Shown: positions 1 to 11,321, numbered from the stretch's first letter. The stretch: DNA of 64,000 nt from Desulfocurvibacter africanus subsp. africanus DSM 2603 (GCF_000422545.1 NZ_AULZ01000009.1:98268-162267); one strand, 5' to 3'. The notes: a model not told the origin generated them from the letters alone. A program made the numbers and translations.

Positions 1-915
1 TCGGCCAATCCTGAATTAGCGGAGGCCATCTGCGACCATCTGGGCTGCAAGTTGCTTCCCACCATCGCCGAGACCTTCAGTGATGGCGAAATTCGCGTTG
101 AGATCAACGCCAATGTTCGTGGTGCCGACGTATTTGTCGTGCAGCCGACCTGCGCGCCGGTCAATTTTAATCTCATGCAGCTGGGGCTCATCCTTGATGC
201 GCTCAAGCGCGCCAGCGCCGGCAGGGTCACTGCGGTGGTGCCGTATTACGGCTATGCCCGCCAGGACCGCAAGGTTTTCCCCCGGGCGCCAATCAGCGCC
301 AAGCTCGTTGCCGATTTTCTCTCCGTCGCGGGCATGGACCGTCTGCTCACCGTGGACTTGCATGCCGGGCAGATCCAGGGATTCTTCAACCTGCCTGTGG
401 ACAACCTTTATGCCGCGCCCGTTCTGCTGCAGTATCTCAAGGAGTACAAGCAGGAAAGGGAAGTGGTCATCGTTTCGCCCGATGCAGGCGGCGTGGAGCG
501 CGCCCGCGCCTATGCCAAGCGCATGGAAGCCAGCCTGGCCATCATCGATAAGCGCCGCGACGCGCCTAACCAAGCCAAAGCCATGAATGTTATCGGCAAC
601 GTTGAAGGCAAGGTTGCCGTGGTGCTGGACGATATGATCGACACGGCCGGAACCATCTGCTCCGCAGCCGAAGTACTTTTGGACAATGGCGCCCAGGACG
701 TTTTGGCCTGCGCTACGCATCCCATCTTGTCTGGGCCTGCTATTGAGCGCCTGGAGCAGTCTGCATTTACCAAGATCATCGTCACCGACACCATTCCGCT
801 CAGCCCCAGAGCCAGGGAGTGTGGAAAGATCGTGGTCAAATCGGTGGCTGGCCTGCTGGCCAAGGCTATTCACAACATCCATACGGAATCCTCTGTCAGC
901 GTTCTGTTCGTCTAG
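1..915 (+). CDS. prs: Ribose-phosphate pyrophosphokinase (partial, 5' end outside window)
   Basis: Makes PRPP from ribose 5-phosphate and ATP for nucleotide, histidine and tryptophan synthesis in the cytosol. The frame is open from base 1 and begins SANPELA, matching the family a few residues after its start, so only the extreme N-terminus is missing. Visible motifs are the catalytic-loop region [11 protein letters not shown] and the PRPP-binding signature [12 protein letters not shown]. The rplY start lies 65 bp downstream on the same strand, a common prs-ctc arrangement that suggests cotranscription. Length and motifs are normal; identification is secure. Confidence 0.97.
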   Translation, partial: SANPELAEAICDHLGCKLLPTIAETFSDGEIRVEINANVRGADVFVVQPTCAPVNFNLMQLGLILDALKRASAGRVTAVVPYYGYARQDRKVFPRAPISAKLVADFLSVAGMDRLLTVDLHAGQIQGFFNLPVDNLYAAPVLLQYLKEYKQEREVVIVSPDAGGVERARAYAKRMEASLAIIDKRRDAPNQAKAMNVIGNVEGKVAVVLDDMIDTAGTICSAAEVLLDNGAQDVLACATHPILSGPAIERLEQSAFTKIIVTDTIPLSPRARECGKIVVKSVAGLLAKAIHNIHTESSVSVLFV

Positions 916-980
916 CGCTTAACCGCCAGGTCTCAGGGCTAGCCAGATCGTTCAGGATCCGGGAACAAGGAGAAGGATCA

Positions 981-1604
981 ATGTCCAACGAAAATCAGCT
1001 CAGCGTTGAAAAGCGTGTCAGAGTCGGCAAGGGTCCTGTGCGCGACGTGCGCGCCGAAGGCTTTGTGCCCGGTATCTATTATGATGCCAAGGGCGAGAAC
1101 ATCCCGGTCAAGGTTCGGGAAGTTCCTCTGACCAAGCTTTATGAAAAGGTCGGCAAGGCGCACGTGTTTACCCTCAAGATCGAGTCCGAGGGCCAAATCG
1201 CGGAGAAGCCCGTATTCATTTGGCAGATTTCCCGCCATGCCTACAAGAAGCAGATCATGCACGTTGACTTCTATGGCGTGGACCTGAATAAGCCCATCCG
1301 GGTCATGGTTCCCGTCAATGTCACGGGCAAAGCCCCTGGCTTGATACTTGGCGGCGTGGTGCAGATCTTCCGTGACAAGATCGAACTCGAATGCCTGCCG
1401 CTCGAGATTCCGGAAACCGTCACCGTCGACGTTTCCAGCATGAACATCAACGATACGGTGCACATCTCCAGCCTGCCCTTGCCCCAGGGTGTCAAGGCCG
1501 TATACGGCGATGACAACTTCGCCGTGGTCGGTGTCGTGCCTCCCGCAAGCGAAACCGAAGCAGAAGCCGCCACTGGCGAAGCCGCTTCTGCGGCTGGCGC
1601 CTAG
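981..1604 (+). CDS. rplY: 50S ribosomal protein L25, long CTC/TL5 form
   Basis: Binds 5S rRNA in the large ribosomal subunit. The 207-residue product has the L25 domain at the N-terminus, followed by the extra C-terminal beta domain of the general-stress CTC/TL5 form and an Ala/Glu-rich tail. ATG at 981 is chosen because AAGGAGAAGGA sits just upstream; an in-frame extension to 819 only overlaps prs. It lies between prs and pth, the usual context of the long form. Confidence 0.95.
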   Translation: MSNENQLSVEKRVRVGKGPVRDVRAEGFVPGIYYDAKGENIPVKVREVPLTKLYEKVGKAHVFTLKIESEGQIAEKPVFIWQISRHAYKKQIMHVDFYGVDLNKPIRVMVPVNVTGKAPGLILGGVVQIFRDKIELECLPLEIPETVTVDVSSMNINDTVHISSLPLPQGVKAVYGDDNFAVVGVVPPASETEAEAATGEAASAAGA

Positions 1605-1627
1605 CGTTACTTTTGCTATTCTTCCTC

Positions 1628-1653
1628 GTGAGGCTCCGGCAACGGAGCCTCAC
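1628..1653 (+). terminator. Hairpin between rplY and pth
   Basis: Perfect 11-bp stem (GTGAGGCTCCG with CGGAGCCTCAC) and a 4-nt loop. The usual U-run after the stem is absent, so it may attenuate or stabilise the 3' end rather than fully terminate. Confidence 0.45.
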
Positions 1654-1741
1654 ATTCTCAAGGCCAATCGGACGACAAGGCCTTTACATGCCGCTCCACC
1701 GTCCTATCTTGTGCCTTGGCTAACTTCCGGACTATCAAGCC

Positions 1742-2365
1742 ATGGACCTCAAAGGCCTCATTGTCGGCCTTGGCAACCCAGGCCCGGAATACGAGCAGAC
1801 CAGACACAATATCGGCTTCATGCTCGTGGATGCCGTCCTGGAAGAAATCGCTGCCAAGCCCTACCGGCGAATGGAACAACTGCCCGCCACGGATCTTTAC
1901 CGTCTCTGGCGAATCTCACTGCCCCGAGTAAAAGGCGATTTTCTCCTTGCCAAGCCGCTGACGTACATGAATCTAAGCGGCATAGCTGTGGCGCGTATTT
2001 GCCGGGAGAATGGCATTCAACCCCGTAATACCCTCATCGCCCATGACGAAATCGATCTGCCTCTAGGCAGAATGAAATTCAAGGTCGGAGGCGGAGCGGC
2101 AGGTCATAACGGGGTGACGTCCATTGTCAACGAATTAGGCACCGGCGATTTTCCCAGGTTGCGCCTGGGCATCGGCAGGCCAGCTGGCGCTTTAGTGCGG
2201 GAGCATGTGCTTACCGACTTCACCCCTGCGGAACTGCTGCTGGTCAACTTGGTTCTCGCCGCAGCGCGAGACGCCCTGCCGGTCTACTTCGGTAAGGGCT
2301 TGACCGCGGCCATGCAGACCGTGAATTCCTTCAATGCGGTGCAGCAGTCTCCAAGTCAGGGCTAG
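1742..2365 (+). CDS. pth: Peptidyl-tRNA hydrolase
   Basis: Releases peptides from prematurely dissociated peptidyl-tRNA. The 207-residue protein shows the family blocks GLGNPGPEYEQTRHNIGF at the N-terminus (with the conserved Asn and catalytic His), KPLTYMNLSG, and HDEIDLPLGR followed by the Gly-rich KVGGGAAGHNG. Length is typical. It follows rplY, a widespread ribosome-maintenance pairing. Confidence 0.96.
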   Translation: MDLKGLIVGLGNPGPEYEQTRHNIGFMLVDAVLEEIAAKPYRRMEQLPATDLYRLWRISLPRVKGDFLLAKPLTYMNLSGIAVARICRENGIQPRNTLIAHDEIDLPLGRMKFKVGGGAAGHNGVTSIVNELGTGDFPRLRLGIGRPAGALVREHVLTDFTPAELLLVNLVLAAARDALPVYFGKGLTAAMQTVNSFNAVQQSPSQG

Positions 2366-2516
2366 ACGGTACAGCCGAACGCCTATTGATGAGGAACTCT
2401 CCTGATCGCGATGCCCTATAGCGCATGGAGGAAATAGGGCCAGGATGGACTTGCTTGGGTATTTAGGTTATTTAACTCCAATTGAGTCTGCCAGCCTGCG
2501 GGAGGGAACTAGGCCC

Positions 2517-3029
2517 GTGTTTTCCCCAAACGATTTGGTGGTGTATCCTGCCCAGGGCGTGGGCCGGGTCGAACGAATCCAACGCCAGGAAATCGGCGGC
2601 GCCAGCACCGAGTTCTACATCGTGCGCATCCTGAGCAATAATGTCACGCTCATGGTGCCCGTTCCTAATGCGCGTAACGTGGGATTGCGACCCGTTTGTT
2701 CTGCCACGAGTGGCGAGGCCATCCTGGAATCCCTCAAGGATCGTTCCGATTTTACCGGCTATACTGGACAAAACTGGAATAGACGTTATCGGGAGTATTC
2801 CGAGAAACTCAAAAGCGGTGCCCTGGAAGATGTGGCCTATGTGCTCAAGGAGCTTCTGCTCATAGGCAACGACAAGGAACTGTCATTTGGCGAGCGCCGC
2901 CTCCTTGAACAAGCTATGAATTTGATTACCCTTGAGTTGTCTTTTTGTCTGGAAAAGCCTCAGAAAGAGATCCAGGAGCGCATTAATTCCCTCTTCGAGG
3001 ATGTTTTAAATAAAGATCGGGATGAGTAG
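2517..3029 (+). CDS. carD: CarD-family transcription factor
   Basis: CarD-type proteins bind the RNA polymerase beta lobe and stabilise open promoter complexes. The protein begins VFSPNDLVVYPAQGVGRVE, the family's Tudor-like polymerase-interaction domain, followed by an all-helical DNA-binding C-terminal half. I prefer the GTG at 2517 because GGAGGG lies 10 nt upstream and it matches the usual N-terminus; an ATG at 2445 would add 24 residues. It sits directly upstream of rho. Confidence 0.9.
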   Translation: MFSPNDLVVYPAQGVGRVERIQRQEIGGASTEFYIVRILSNNVTLMVPVPNARNVGLRPVCSATSGEAILESLKDRSDFTGYTGQNWNRRYREYSEKLKSGALEDVAYVLKELLLIGNDKELSFGERRLLEQAMNLITLELSFCLEKPQKEIQERINSLFEDVLNKDRDE

Positions 3030-3340
3030 AAATCACTTGTCATCTTTCCCGGTGCTTTGTATAAACTAGCTTACATAATTTTGGCTTGTTGATGGCCATG
3101 CGTTCACTGCAACGATGGCCCGTACCTGTTACGAGTCATTGCACCATTAATCCCCTCTTTCTCAACTAGTTAGACAGCAAGAGAAATCCTGAATAAATAC
3201 CTCGGGCGCAGTCGAGCCAAATTGCTTCTCTACAGCTTGCTGTCAGTGCTCTTTATCCGGATTCGTCCGTTTCATGCTCATGTTTAGGTGCAAACCTAAT
3301 AGCGGAATAATTGCCAGTCTGAACCAGTCATGGAGAGTGT
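3030..3340. other. carD-rho intergenic region, rho leader
   Basis: A 311-bp AT-rich gap with no supportable reading frame. It presumably carries the rho promoter and leader, since rho is commonly autoregulated, but I could not assign a specific -35/-10 pair or attenuator. Confidence 0.5.
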
Positions 3341-4588
3341 ATGAACCTGTCCGAACTAAAACGTAAAAGCATGCCCGAGTTGATGGAACTCGCGAGCGAG
3401 TACAAAACTGAAAACCCAGGTAACATGCGCAAGCAGGAGCTCATATTTGCGCTTCTGCAGAGCTGCGCATCCCAGAACGGATCCATATACGGCGAGGGCG
3501 TTCTTGAGATTCTCCCTGATGGTTTCGGCTTCTTGCGCTCGCCAATGTACAGCTACATGCCCGGCCCCGACGATATATATGTCTCCCCCTCTCAAATCAG
3601 ACGCTTCGGTCTGCGCACAGGTGATGTAGTATCGGGCCAGATTCGTCCTCCCAAGGAGGGCGAGCGCTATTTCGCCTTGCTGCGTGTGGAAGAGATTGAC
3701 TTCGCCAAGCCCGAGGAAACCAAGCAAGTCGTACTTTTCGACAACCTCACCCCACTCTATCCCAACAAGCGTTACGGCATGGAAAATGGGGACAAGAACT
3801 ACTCGTCCAGGATCATTGACATCCTGGCGCCCATCGGCCGCGGGCAGCGCGGCTTGATCGTCGCCCCGCCGCGCACCGGCAAGACCATGCTGCTGCAGAC
3901 CATCGCCAATTCCCTCAATGCCAACCATCCGGACGTTTACCTCATCGTGTTGCTGATCGACGAGCGGCCCGAAGAAGTCACGGACATGGAACGTTCGGTC
4001 AGGGCCGAAGTGGTCAGCTCCACTTTCGACGAACCACCCCACAGGCACGTACAGGTGGCCGAGATGGTCCTGGAAAAGGCCAAGCGCCTGGTTGAACGCA
4101 AACGCGACGTGGTTATCCTGTTGGATTCCATCACTCGCCTCGGCCGGGCCTACAACGCCGTGACCCCTTCTTCGGGACGCGTGCTTTCGGGCGGTCTGGA
4201 CGCCAATGCCCTGCAAAGGCCCAAGAGATTCTTCGGCGCCGCACGCAATATCGAAGAAGGCGGCAGCCTGACCATCATCGCCACAGCTCTTATAGATACC
4301 GGCTCGCGCATGGATGAAGTCATCTTCGAGGAATTCAAGGGCACCGGCAATATGGAGATCTACTTGGACCGCCACCTGTCCGAGAAGCGCGTTTATCCCG
4401 CCATCGACATCAACCGTTCCGGTACGCGCAAAGAGGAACTGCTCTTGCCCGAAGAGGTGCTTAACCGCGTCTGGATTCTGCGCAAGGTGCTCGCGCCCAT
4501 GAACCAGATCGACAGCATGGAATTCCTGCTCGATAAGATGCGGGGGACAAAGAATAATAACGAATTCATGAACATCATGAACAAATAG
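3341..4588 (+). CDS. rho: Transcription termination factor Rho
   Basis: Hexameric RNA-dependent ATPase that ends transcription. The 415 residues show an N-terminal helical domain ([18 protein letters not shown]), a cold-shock-like RNA-binding domain (GFGFLRS, about 62-68), the Walker A motif APPRTGKT at 175-182, and [12 protein letters not shown] for the Walker B/Q-loop region. Length is close to the E. coli protein (419). Separate long leader suggests its own promoter. Confidence 0.98.
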   Translation: MNLSELKRKSMPELMELASEYKTENPGNMRKQELIFALLQSCASQNGSIYGEGVLEILPDGFGFLRSPMYSYMPGPDDIYVSPSQIRRFGLRTGDVVSGQIRPPKEGERYFALLRVEEIDFAKPEETKQVVLFDNLTPLYPNKRYGMENGDKNYSSRIIDILAPIGRGQRGLIVAPPRTGKTMLLQTIANSLNANHPDVYLIVLLIDERPEEVTDMERSVRAEVVSSTFDEPPHRHVQVAEMVLEKAKRLVERKRDVVILLDSITRLGRAYNAVTPSSGRVLSGGLDANALQRPKRFFGAARNIEEGGSLTIIATALIDTGSRMDEVIFEEFKGTGNMEIYLDRHLSEKRVYPAIDINRSGTRKEELLLPEEVLNRVWILRKVLAPMNQIDSMEFLLDKMRGTKNNNEFMNIMNK

Positions 4589-4600
4589 AACCCGGATCTA

Positions 4601-4631
4601 GCCTTCCGGATCTGCCTTGGATCCGGAAGGC
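4601..4631 (+). terminator. Hairpin downstream of rho
   Basis: Perfect 11-bp inverted repeat GCCTTCCGGAT / ATCCGGAAGGC with a 9-nt loop, 12 bp after the rho stop. It lacks a clear U-tract. Confidence 0.5.
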
Positions 4632-4696
4632 GCCTGACCTGCCGCCTTATTGCGCCTCATGCTGTTTCTGGTATCCTGCCGTTGAGGAATGTCACC

Positions 4697-6118
4697 ATGA
4701 TCCCGCAAGCCAGTTCATCGAGCGGGGTAATCGCTCGCCAAATCACCGTTATCGTCCTGACGGCAATTCTCATCGCTGGAACGGCCTTGCCCGGAATGGC
4801 ACAGTTGTTCGGCGGTTTTGATGTCAAAAAAGAGCGCGAACTTGGAGATCAATTCGACCACCTCGTGCGCTCCAGGATGGCCGTTGTCGAGGACCCTGAA
4901 ATAGTAGGCTATATCACCACCCTGGTGAGTGACATAGCTCGGCAGATGCCGCCTCAGCCTTGGCCCATCAAGGTCGGCGTACTTCGGCAGAACGCCCTCA
5001 ACGCCTTTGCCGGCCCCGCGGGCCACATGTTCGTATTCACGGGCCTTATCGCCAACATGGAAAACGAGGACGAGTTGGCCGCTGTCATCGCCCATGAACT
5101 TGCGCACGTATCCCAACGTCACATCGCCCAAAAAATTGAAAAAGCTCAGCTGGTCGGTTTGGCCGCAATGCTGGGTACGCTGGCCGGCGTCTTTCTAGGT
5201 AGTGAAGGCGGCCAGGCCTTGGCTTATGGGTCCCAAGCCGCCAGCCAGGCGGCCATGCTCAATTACAGCCGCGAGGACGAACGCGAGGCGGATGACGTTG
5301 GTTTTCAATACCTCAGTGCTGCCGGTTACAGCCCACAGGGCATGGTCAGATCCTTCGAGATCCTCAAGCGCAAGCAGTGGATCATGGGCTCGAGCTTCCC
5401 TGGTTACCTGAGCACCCACCCCGCGCTTACCGAACGCATCGGCTATCTGGAAGACCGTATCGCCACGCTCAAGGGTAAGCCTCTCCCCAAAACGGATAAC
5501 AGCCGTTTTCTGCGCATAAGAACCCTGGTGCGGGCGGGGCTTATGGACGAGCAGATATCCCTGGCCTTTTATGACGGCGAACAGGCGGGCAAATCCTGTC
5601 TGGACAAGTTGGGACGCGGAATTGCCCTGGGCCGGCTCAACCGCGTTGCCGAGGCGCGCCAATCCTTCGAGCAGGCCCTTGCATGCGGCGGCGATGATTC
5701 GCTCATCCTGCGCGAGGCTGGCCGCTTCCTGTTCGGCGTGGGCGATTTCGACGCCTCGGCCAAGTACCTCCAGAAAGTCATCCTGCTCCATCCAAGCGAC
5801 ATGGTCGCCACGTTCTTTTATGCGCGCATCCTGGCCGAAAAGGGCGATTTGCGCCATGGTATCGAATACCTGGAGCGAGTCTCCACCTCTCTGCCCGAGG
5901 ACAGTGAAGTCCGTCTGACTCTGGGACGCATGTACGGTCAGGCTGGGGACTACTTCAAGGCCCACCTGAACCTGGCCTACGGCGCCCTATACTCCAATAA
6001 CGCCGACCAGGCCAAATTCCACCAGGATAAAGCCCGCGCTCTTGCTTCCAGCGAGAGCGACCGCCGCGAATTGGACCTGTTCGAGGCCAGCCTCAAGCAA
6101 CGCTCGCGTTTCTGGTAA
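4697..6118 (+). CDS. Periplasmic M48 metalloprotease with TPR repeats, BepA-like
   Basis: BepA-like proteases degrade or assist assembly of outer-membrane proteins. The 473-residue product has a signal peptide (hydrophobic to about residue 35), then the zinc motif HELAH in VIAHELAHVSQRH with the downstream third ligand region REDEREADDVG, then C-terminal TPR-like helices. ATG 4697 is preferred over TTG 4682 because TGAGGAA lies just upstream. The following M16 peptidase gene suggests an envelope quality-control pair. Confidence 0.9.
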   Translation: MIPQASSSSGVIARQITVIVLTAILIAGTALPGMAQLFGGFDVKKERELGDQFDHLVRSRMAVVEDPEIVGYITTLVSDIARQMPPQPWPIKVGVLRQNALNAFAGPAGHMFVFTGLIANMENEDELAAVIAHELAHVSQRHIAQKIEKAQLVGLAAMLGTLAGVFLGSEGGQALAYGSQAASQAAMLNYSREDEREADDVGFQYLSAAGYSPQGMVRSFEILKRKQWIMGSSFPGYLSTHPALTERIGYLEDRIATLKGKPLPKTDNSRFLRIRTLVRAGLMDEQISLAFYDGEQAGKSCLDKLGRGIALGRLNRVAEARQSFEQALACGGDDSLILREAGRFLFGVGDFDASAKYLQKVILLHPSDMVATFFYARILAEKGDLRHGIEYLERVSTSLPEDSEVRLTLGRMYGQAGDYFKAHLNLAYGALYSNNADQAKFHQDKARALASSESDRRELDLFEASLKQRSRFW

Positions 6119-6181
6119 GCGACTTGGGCAGCATTGCCGGCACCGGCCTGATTCCGGCTTCACATCCACCCCACTATAAGC

Positions 6182-7450
6182 ATGAACACAGACAGCATCG
6201 TTTGCGCCTCTCAATTGGACAACGGCATCCGCGTGGTGACCGAGCGCATTCCAGCTACGCGCTCGGCAAGCCTGGGAATCTGGATCGAAGCCGGCTCCCT
6301 GGATGAACAACCGAATCAAGAAGGCATAGCCCACTTCTGGGAGCACATGGCTTTCAAAGGCACGCTCACCCGAACGGCCTTGGATATAGCCAAAGATCTC
6401 GATCGCCTGGGTGGTTTTTCCAACGCCTTTACCGGTCGCGAGCATACCTGCTTCCATGCCCGCATGGTGGATACCGGCTTGGCGGACGCCATGGATATCC
6501 TCTCGGACATCGTGTTGCGCCCGCGGCTGGATCCAAGCGATATTCTTCTGGAGCAGGACGTCGTGCTCCAGGAGATAGCCATGGTCAACGACACGCCCGA
6601 GGATTATCTTTTCGAGCACTTCTGGTCCGTGTACTGGACCGAGCCGGCCATGGCTCACTCGATTCTGGGCAATGACAACACGGTTCAAGGCTTTGTTCCC
6701 ACCATGCTGGACGCTTGGCGACAGGAACATTACAAGCCGGGCAGGATGCTTGTGGCAGCCGCGGGTGCCGTGGATCACGAGAAGTTGGTGAATCTTGCCT
6801 CGCGCACATTCGGCTCGTTGCCTCCAGCGAGCGATGCGCGGCAACAAAGCTTATCCGGCGTGCAGTCGCGCCGCCAAGCCATCGACCGGGACATGGAGCA
6901 GACGCACGTCCTGTTCGGCTTCCCCGGCGTAGCCCTGACAGACGAGCGCCGCTTCGCCCTCGCCTATCTTAACAGCCTTCTGGGCGGTCAGATGTCCTCG
7001 CGGCTGTTCCAGGAAGTGCGCGAGCGGCGAGGTTTGGCCTACTCCGTGTACTCCTCGCACCAGGCGCTGGCGAACCAGGGCGTACTGCAGGTCTATGCCG
7101 CGACCCAGCCTGGAAAATGCCGCGAGATGCTCTCAGTCATCCTGCAGGAGTTGCACGAACTGGCTCAGGGAAAGGTGGATGAAGCCGAAATAGCCCATTG
7201 CCGAGACCACTTGCTCGGAATGCTCTACCTGGGTACCGAATCCTCCGAGGACCGCATGTTGCGTTTGGCTAAAAACCATTTCCTGTTCGGCAGACATGTG
7301 CCCGTGGAAGAAACCGCGGCTGAACTGAACGCAGTGAACCTGGACGACATACGCGCCGTGGCCCGGGATTTCCTTGCCCCGGACCAGGCCTGCCTGTGCA
7401 TCTTGGGGCCGGATGTGGACGAATCCCTCTGGAAGGGCTTATGGGACTGA
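6182..7450 (+). CDS. M16 family zinc peptidase (processing-peptidase/PqqL type)
   Basis: The inverted zinc motif HxxEH is present as HFWEH in [14 protein letters not shown], with the distal glutamate in the [12 protein letters not shown] region and the C-terminal R/Y motif near [12 protein letters not shown]. At 422 residues it is a single-unit M16B protease of the kind that acts as a dimer. No signal peptide is obvious, so it is probably cytosolic. It reads toward hslV, 35 bp away. Confidence 0.93.
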   Translation: MNTDSIVCASQLDNGIRVVTERIPATRSASLGIWIEAGSLDEQPNQEGIAHFWEHMAFKGTLTRTALDIAKDLDRLGGFSNAFTGREHTCFHARMVDTGLADAMDILSDIVLRPRLDPSDILLEQDVVLQEIAMVNDTPEDYLFEHFWSVYWTEPAMAHSILGNDNTVQGFVPTMLDAWRQEHYKPGRMLVAAAGAVDHEKLVNLASRTFGSLPPASDARQQSLSGVQSRRQAIDRDMEQTHVLFGFPGVALTDERRFALAYLNSLLGGQMSSRLFQEVRERRGLAYSVYSSHQALANQGVLQVYAATQPGKCREMLSVILQELHELAQGKVDEAEIAHCRDHLLGMLYLGTESSEDRMLRLAKNHFLFGRHVPVEETAAELNAVNLDDIRAVARDFLAPDQACLCILGPDVDESLWKGLWD

Positions 7451-7485
7451 TTTGCGGTGTTTCTCCACAAGCAAAGGAAGATCAC

Positions 7486-8022
7486 ATGCACGCAACGACC
7501 ATTCTCGCCGTCCTGGATGACCGCGGGGTAGCCATGGCCGGCGACGGCCAGGTCACCCTGGGCCAGCAGACGGTTATGAAGCATACGGCCCGCAAAGTAC
7601 GCCGCATCTACAAAGAAAGCATTCTCGTGGGCTTCGCCGGTTCCACGGCCGACGCCTTCACCTTGCTGGAGCGTTTCGAAGCCAAGCTAGAGCAATTCAA
7701 GGGCAACCTTCCACGAGCCAGCGTCGAGTTGGCCAAGGAATGGCGCACGGATAAGTATCTGCGACGCTTGGAAGCCATGCTGCTAGCCAGCGACGGCACG
7801 CAGATCCTGCTCCTGTCGGGCAACGGCGATGTCATTGAGCCCGACGACGGCATGGCGGCCATTGGCTCGGGCGGCTCCTACGCCCTGGCCGCAGCCCGCG
7901 CGCTCAAGCGCCACACCGGCATGGCAGCCCGCGAGATCTGCGAGAGATCCATGGCCATTGCCGCGGAGATCTGCGTGTTTACCAACGACAAACTGGTCGT
8001 GGAGACCATCGATAAGGGGTAA
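7486..8022 (+). CDS. hslV: ATP-dependent protease peptidase subunit HslV
   Basis: Proteasome-like threonine peptidase that works with HslU. The start at 7486 (AAGGAAG upstream) gives MHATTILAV; alignment with the family places the nucleophilic threonine at residue 4, so three residues must be removed. GDGQVTLG and the [15 protein letters not shown] block are conserved. 178 residues. hslU begins 5 bp after the stop, so the two are coexpressed. Confidence 0.97.
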   Translation: MHATTILAVLDDRGVAMAGDGQVTLGQQTVMKHTARKVRRIYKESILVGFAGSTADAFTLLERFEAKLEQFKGNLPRASVELAKEWRTDKYLRRLEAMLLASDGTQILLLSGNGDVIEPDDGMAAIGSGGSYALAAARALKRHTGMAAREICERSMAIAAEICVFTNDKLVVETIDKG

Positions 8023-8027
8023 TTGAC

Positions 8028-9422
8028 ATGCCGCTCCCAGCCGTTGCCCCCAAGTCCCTAACTTCCGCAAGCAATCTCACGCCACGCGAGATTGTTTCCG
8101 AGCTGGACCGCTACATAGTAAGCCAGAAGGACGCCAAGCGCATGGTGGCGATTGCCATGCGCAACCGTTGGCGTCGGCAACAGCTCGACCCGGCCCTGCG
8201 CGACGAGATAGCTCCCAAGAACATCATCATGATGGGCCCCACCGGCGTGGGTAAAACTGAAATCGCCCGCAGGCTGGCCAAACTGGCCGGCTCGCCATTC
8301 CATAAAGTCGAAGCCACGAAATTCACGGAGGTCGGCTACGTGGGACGCGACGTCGAATCCATGATCCGCGAGCTCATGGACATCGGCGTGAGCCTGGTCA
8401 AGGAAGAGGAGCTTGCCAGGGTGCGTGTGCAGGCCGAAAAGCGTGCCGAGGAAGCCCTCCTGGACCTGCTGCTTCCCGGACCGAGCCAACCCAACGTGTT
8501 CGCCGCCGCACCAGGCGGGGAAACCGCAGGGCCGGACAAGGATTCAACAAGGGAGAAGCTGCGCACGCTTTGGCGTCAGGGCCAGCTCGACGAACGCGAA
8601 GTTGAGATGCAGGTCACGGCCAAGACCGGGCCGCAGATCGAGGTCATGTCCATCCCCGGCATGGAGGAGATGGGCTCCCAGTTTCGTGACATGTTCAGCA
8701 AGGTTTTTCCTTCCAAGAAGAAAACGCGCAAAATCAAGATCAAGGACGCCCACGGCCTGCTTGTGCAGGAAGAGAGCGACAAGCTCGTGGACATGGACAA
8801 GGTCGTGGAGCAGGCCAAGGAGCGCGTGGAGCAGACCGGCATCCTGTTTATCGACGAGATCGACAAAATTTGCGGTTCCGATGCTCGCCGAGGCGGGCCC
8901 GACGTGTCTCGCGAGGGCGTGCAGCGGGATCTGCTGCCTGTTGTGGAAGGCAGTACCGTGAATACCAAGTACGGCATGGTCAAGACCGACCACATTCTGT
9001 TCATTGCCGCCGGTGCCTTCCACATCTCCAAGCCCTCGGACCTCATTCCCGAGCTGCAGGGCCGCTTTCCTTTACGCGTGGAACTCAAGGATCTGGGACA
9101 GGAAGAATTCTATCGCATCCTGACCGAGCCTGCCAACGCCCTGACCAAGCAATACAGTGCCCTACTGAGCACCGAAGATATCGAATTGAGCTTTGGAGAT
9201 GATGCGCTGCGCGAGATCGCTGCCTTTGCCGAACAGATCAACCAGGAAACCGAGAATATCGGCGCGCGCAGGCTATACACCATCATGGAGCGCATCCTGT
9301 CGGATCTTTCCTTCGAAGCGCCCGACCGACCGGGCCAGAAGGTCGCCGTGGACCGTGTATACGTGCGCGAACACCTCAAGGACGTGCAACAGGATCACGA
9401 CCTGTCGCGCTACATCCTCTAA
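8028..9422 (+). CDS. hslU: ATP-dependent protease ATPase subunit HslU
   Basis: AAA+ unfoldase that feeds HslV. Walker A GPTGVGKT is at residues 70-77, Walker B is in [12 protein letters not shown], the intermediate I domain lies between, and the C-terminus DLSRYIL is the conserved tail that activates HslV. 464 residues, slightly longer than E. coli (443). Confidence 0.98.
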   Translation: MPLPAVAPKSLTSASNLTPREIVSELDRYIVSQKDAKRMVAIAMRNRWRRQQLDPALRDEIAPKNIIMMGPTGVGKTEIARRLAKLAGSPFHKVEATKFTEVGYVGRDVESMIRELMDIGVSLVKEEELARVRVQAEKRAEEALLDLLLPGPSQPNVFAAAPGGETAGPDKDSTREKLRTLWRQGQLDEREVEMQVTAKTGPQIEVMSIPGMEEMGSQFRDMFSKVFPSKKKTRKIKIKDAHGLLVQEESDKLVDMDKVVEQAKERVEQTGILFIDEIDKICGSDARRGGPDVSREGVQRDLLPVVEGSTVNTKYGMVKTDHILFIAAGAFHISKPSDLIPELQGRFPLRVELKDLGQEEFYRILTEPANALTKQYSALLSTEDIELSFGDDALREIAAFAEQINQETENIGARRLYTIMERILSDLSFEAPDRPGQKVAVDRVYVREHLKDVQQDHDLSRYIL

Positions 9423-9454
9423 CCCGTGCTGCAACCCGAACGCGAGAACACCCC

Positions 9455-10378
9455 ATGTCCGAACTGACAAGCAAGACCTGCGCAAGCGCAGACTCCATGC
9501 ACGAGGCAGCTCTTAAGGCCAAGGTCGTCCTGGAGGCCCTACCCTACATTCGCCAGTTTCACGGCCAGACCATCGTCATCAAGTACGGCGGTCACGCCAT
9601 GGTGGACGAAACGCTCAAGCGCCAATTCGCCCTGAACGTCATCCTGCTCAAATACATCGGGCTAAACCCGGTCATAGTGCACGGCGGTGGGCCGCAAATC
9701 GGCGACATGCTCAAGAAGCTGAACATCGTCAGCCAGTTTCGCGACGGGCTGCGCATAACCGACGAAGCCACCATGGACGTGGTGGAGATGGTCCTGGTGG
9801 GCAAGGTCAACAAGCAGATCGTCAACCAGCTCAATCTGCAAGGGGCCAAGGCTGTTGGTCTGTCGGGCAAGGATGGACAGCTTATCAAGGCTCGCAAGCT
9901 GGAGATGGTCCTGGAACGCAAGGACATGCCGCCGGAGATCATCGACCTGGGCAAGGTGGGCGAGGTGCTGGAAATCAACACCAAACTCATCGCGTCCCTG
10001 GAGCGCGAAGGCTTCATCCCGGTCATCGCACCCGTAGGCGTGGATGACGAAGGCGAGACCTACAATATCAACGCCGACTCCGTGGCCGGCGCCGTGGCCG
10101 GCGCTCTCAAGGCCAAGAGGCTCATCCTGCTCACGGATGTGGCCGGCATCCTGGACAAGGACAAGCGGCTCATTTCTTCCATGAACGAGCGCCAGGCCAT
10201 GCAGGCCATCGAAAACGGCACGGTCACCGGCGGCATGATCCCCAAGATCAAATGCTGCCTGGAGGCCATCCACTCCGGCGTGGAGAAAGCCCACATCCTG
10301 GACGGCAGGTTGGAGAATTCGCTTGTGCTGGAGCTGTTCACCATGGGCGGCATCGGCTCGGAGATCGTTGCCGGCTAG
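9455..10378 (+). CDS. argB: Acetylglutamate kinase
   Basis: Phosphorylates N-acetylglutamate in arginine synthesis. The amino-acid kinase signatures KYGGHAM and HGGGPQIG (substrate and nucleotide loops) and the C-terminal [19 protein letters not shown] are intact. The IPKI(K)CC region and long N-terminal extension fit the arginine-regulated hexameric subgroup. 307 residues. A hairpin without a U-tract (10,412-10,446) lies beyond the stop, inside the 3' end of the convergent transporter gene. Confidence 0.96.
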   Translation: MSELTSKTCASADSMHEAALKAKVVLEALPYIRQFHGQTIVIKYGGHAMVDETLKRQFALNVILLKYIGLNPVIVHGGGPQIGDMLKKLNIVSQFRDGLRITDEATMDVVEMVLVGKVNKQIVNQLNLQGAKAVGLSGKDGQLIKARKLEMVLERKDMPPEIIDLGKVGEVLEINTKLIASLEREGFIPVIAPVGVDDEGETYNINADSVAGAVAGALKAKRLILLTDVAGILDKDKRLISSMNERQAMQAIENGTVTGGMIPKIKCCLEAIHSGVEKAHILDGRLENSLVLELFTMGGIGSEIVAG

Positions 10379-10400
10379 GGGCTCATAAGAATCTACGAGT

Positions 10401-11321
10401 TCAACTTTTTTGAAATCCCGGTTCGGCGTGTTCGGACCGGGATTTCTTGCGCGTGTGGCCAAGCACCATGGTTGCGGCCACGATGAGCAGAGTGCCCAGC
10501 ATGCTCCAGACATCGGGCAAATCGCCGAAGATCAGACCACTCCAGACAGCGGCAAGCGGAATCTGAAAATACGTGGCGGCTGAAGCCCGCCCTGCGGGTT
10601 CAAGGGAATAGCCTTTGGTCATGAATACCTGCGCCGCCTGGGTCGCCAGGCCAATACCGAGCAGAAGCAACCACTCCCGGCTGCTTGGCCATATCCATGT
10701 CGCGGCAGCAGGTACACCGGAGCAGCAGAAGGCCACTCCCGACAGATAGAGTACTTGAGTCAAGGGTTGCTCGGTGGCTCCGAGCTTGCGTACCAGAATA
10801 TACGTGCAGCCGGCCATGAATGCTCCACCAAGGGCTGCCAGCGTACCCAGGACATCCAAGGCCTGGCCGTGGCCGAAGAGAAAAGGCGGCTTGGCGATGA
10901 GCAGCGCGCCGCCCAAACCAGCCAGAACGCACAACACGCTGTCTCGATTCAGGCGTTCTCCGAGAAACACTGCCGCCAGAACAGCCACGAACACGGGATT
11001 GAGAAAGAAGAGCACCGTGGCCTCGCCCAAAGGCAAGCGCATGTAGCCATAAAAAGACATGGCCATGGCCGAGAACCCGAACAGGCCTCGGGCCAGCAGC
11101 AGTCCTCGCCTGTTTCCCGGCGACCTGATCCCGGCCCGGTGCAGCAGCCAGAGGGTGAACACCAAGCCAAAGGCCGCGCGCACCCAGACGACCTCCATAA
11201 ACGGCAATCTTGCGCCGGCAAGCTTGGTGAATGCGCTGCCGATGCTGAACCAAAAGGCCGCGATGATCATGCAGCGTATGCCGGGCGAGAGAGATCCAAA
11301 TGCCACAAGAGCGATCTGCAT
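10401..11321 (-). CDS. EamA/DMT-superfamily membrane transporter
   Basis: 306-residue protein with about ten hydrophobic segments and two EamA repeats, typical of inner-membrane drug/metabolite transporters. Substrate cannot be told from sequence. It follows pyrR on the minus strand with a 3-bp gap, so the two are probably cotranscribed; export or uptake of a nucleobase or amino acid would fit but is only a guess. Confidence 0.85.
   Translation of the reverse strand: MQIALVAFGSLSPGIRCMIIAAFWFSIGSAFTKLAGARLPFMEVVWVRAAFGLVFTLWLLHRAGIRSPGNRRGLLLARGLFGFSAMAMSFYGYMRLPLGEATVLFFLNPVFVAVLAAVFLGERLNRDSVLCVLAGLGGALLIAKPPFLFGHGQALDVLGTLAALGGAFMAGCTYILVRKLGATEQPLTQVLYLSGVAFCCSGVPAAATWIWPSSREWLLLLGIGLATQAAQVFMTKGYSLEPAGRASAATYFQIPLAAVWSGLIFGDLPDVWSMLGTLLIVAATMVLGHTRKKSRSEHAEPGFQKS

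Noticed and set aside
16..882. Long minus-strand frame opposite prs
   Set aside because: It is the antisense shadow of a clearly conserved gene and has no recognisable domain.
3356..4375. 339-codon minus-strand frame opposite rho
   Set aside because: Shadow of rho in GC-rich sequence; no family match or ribosome site.
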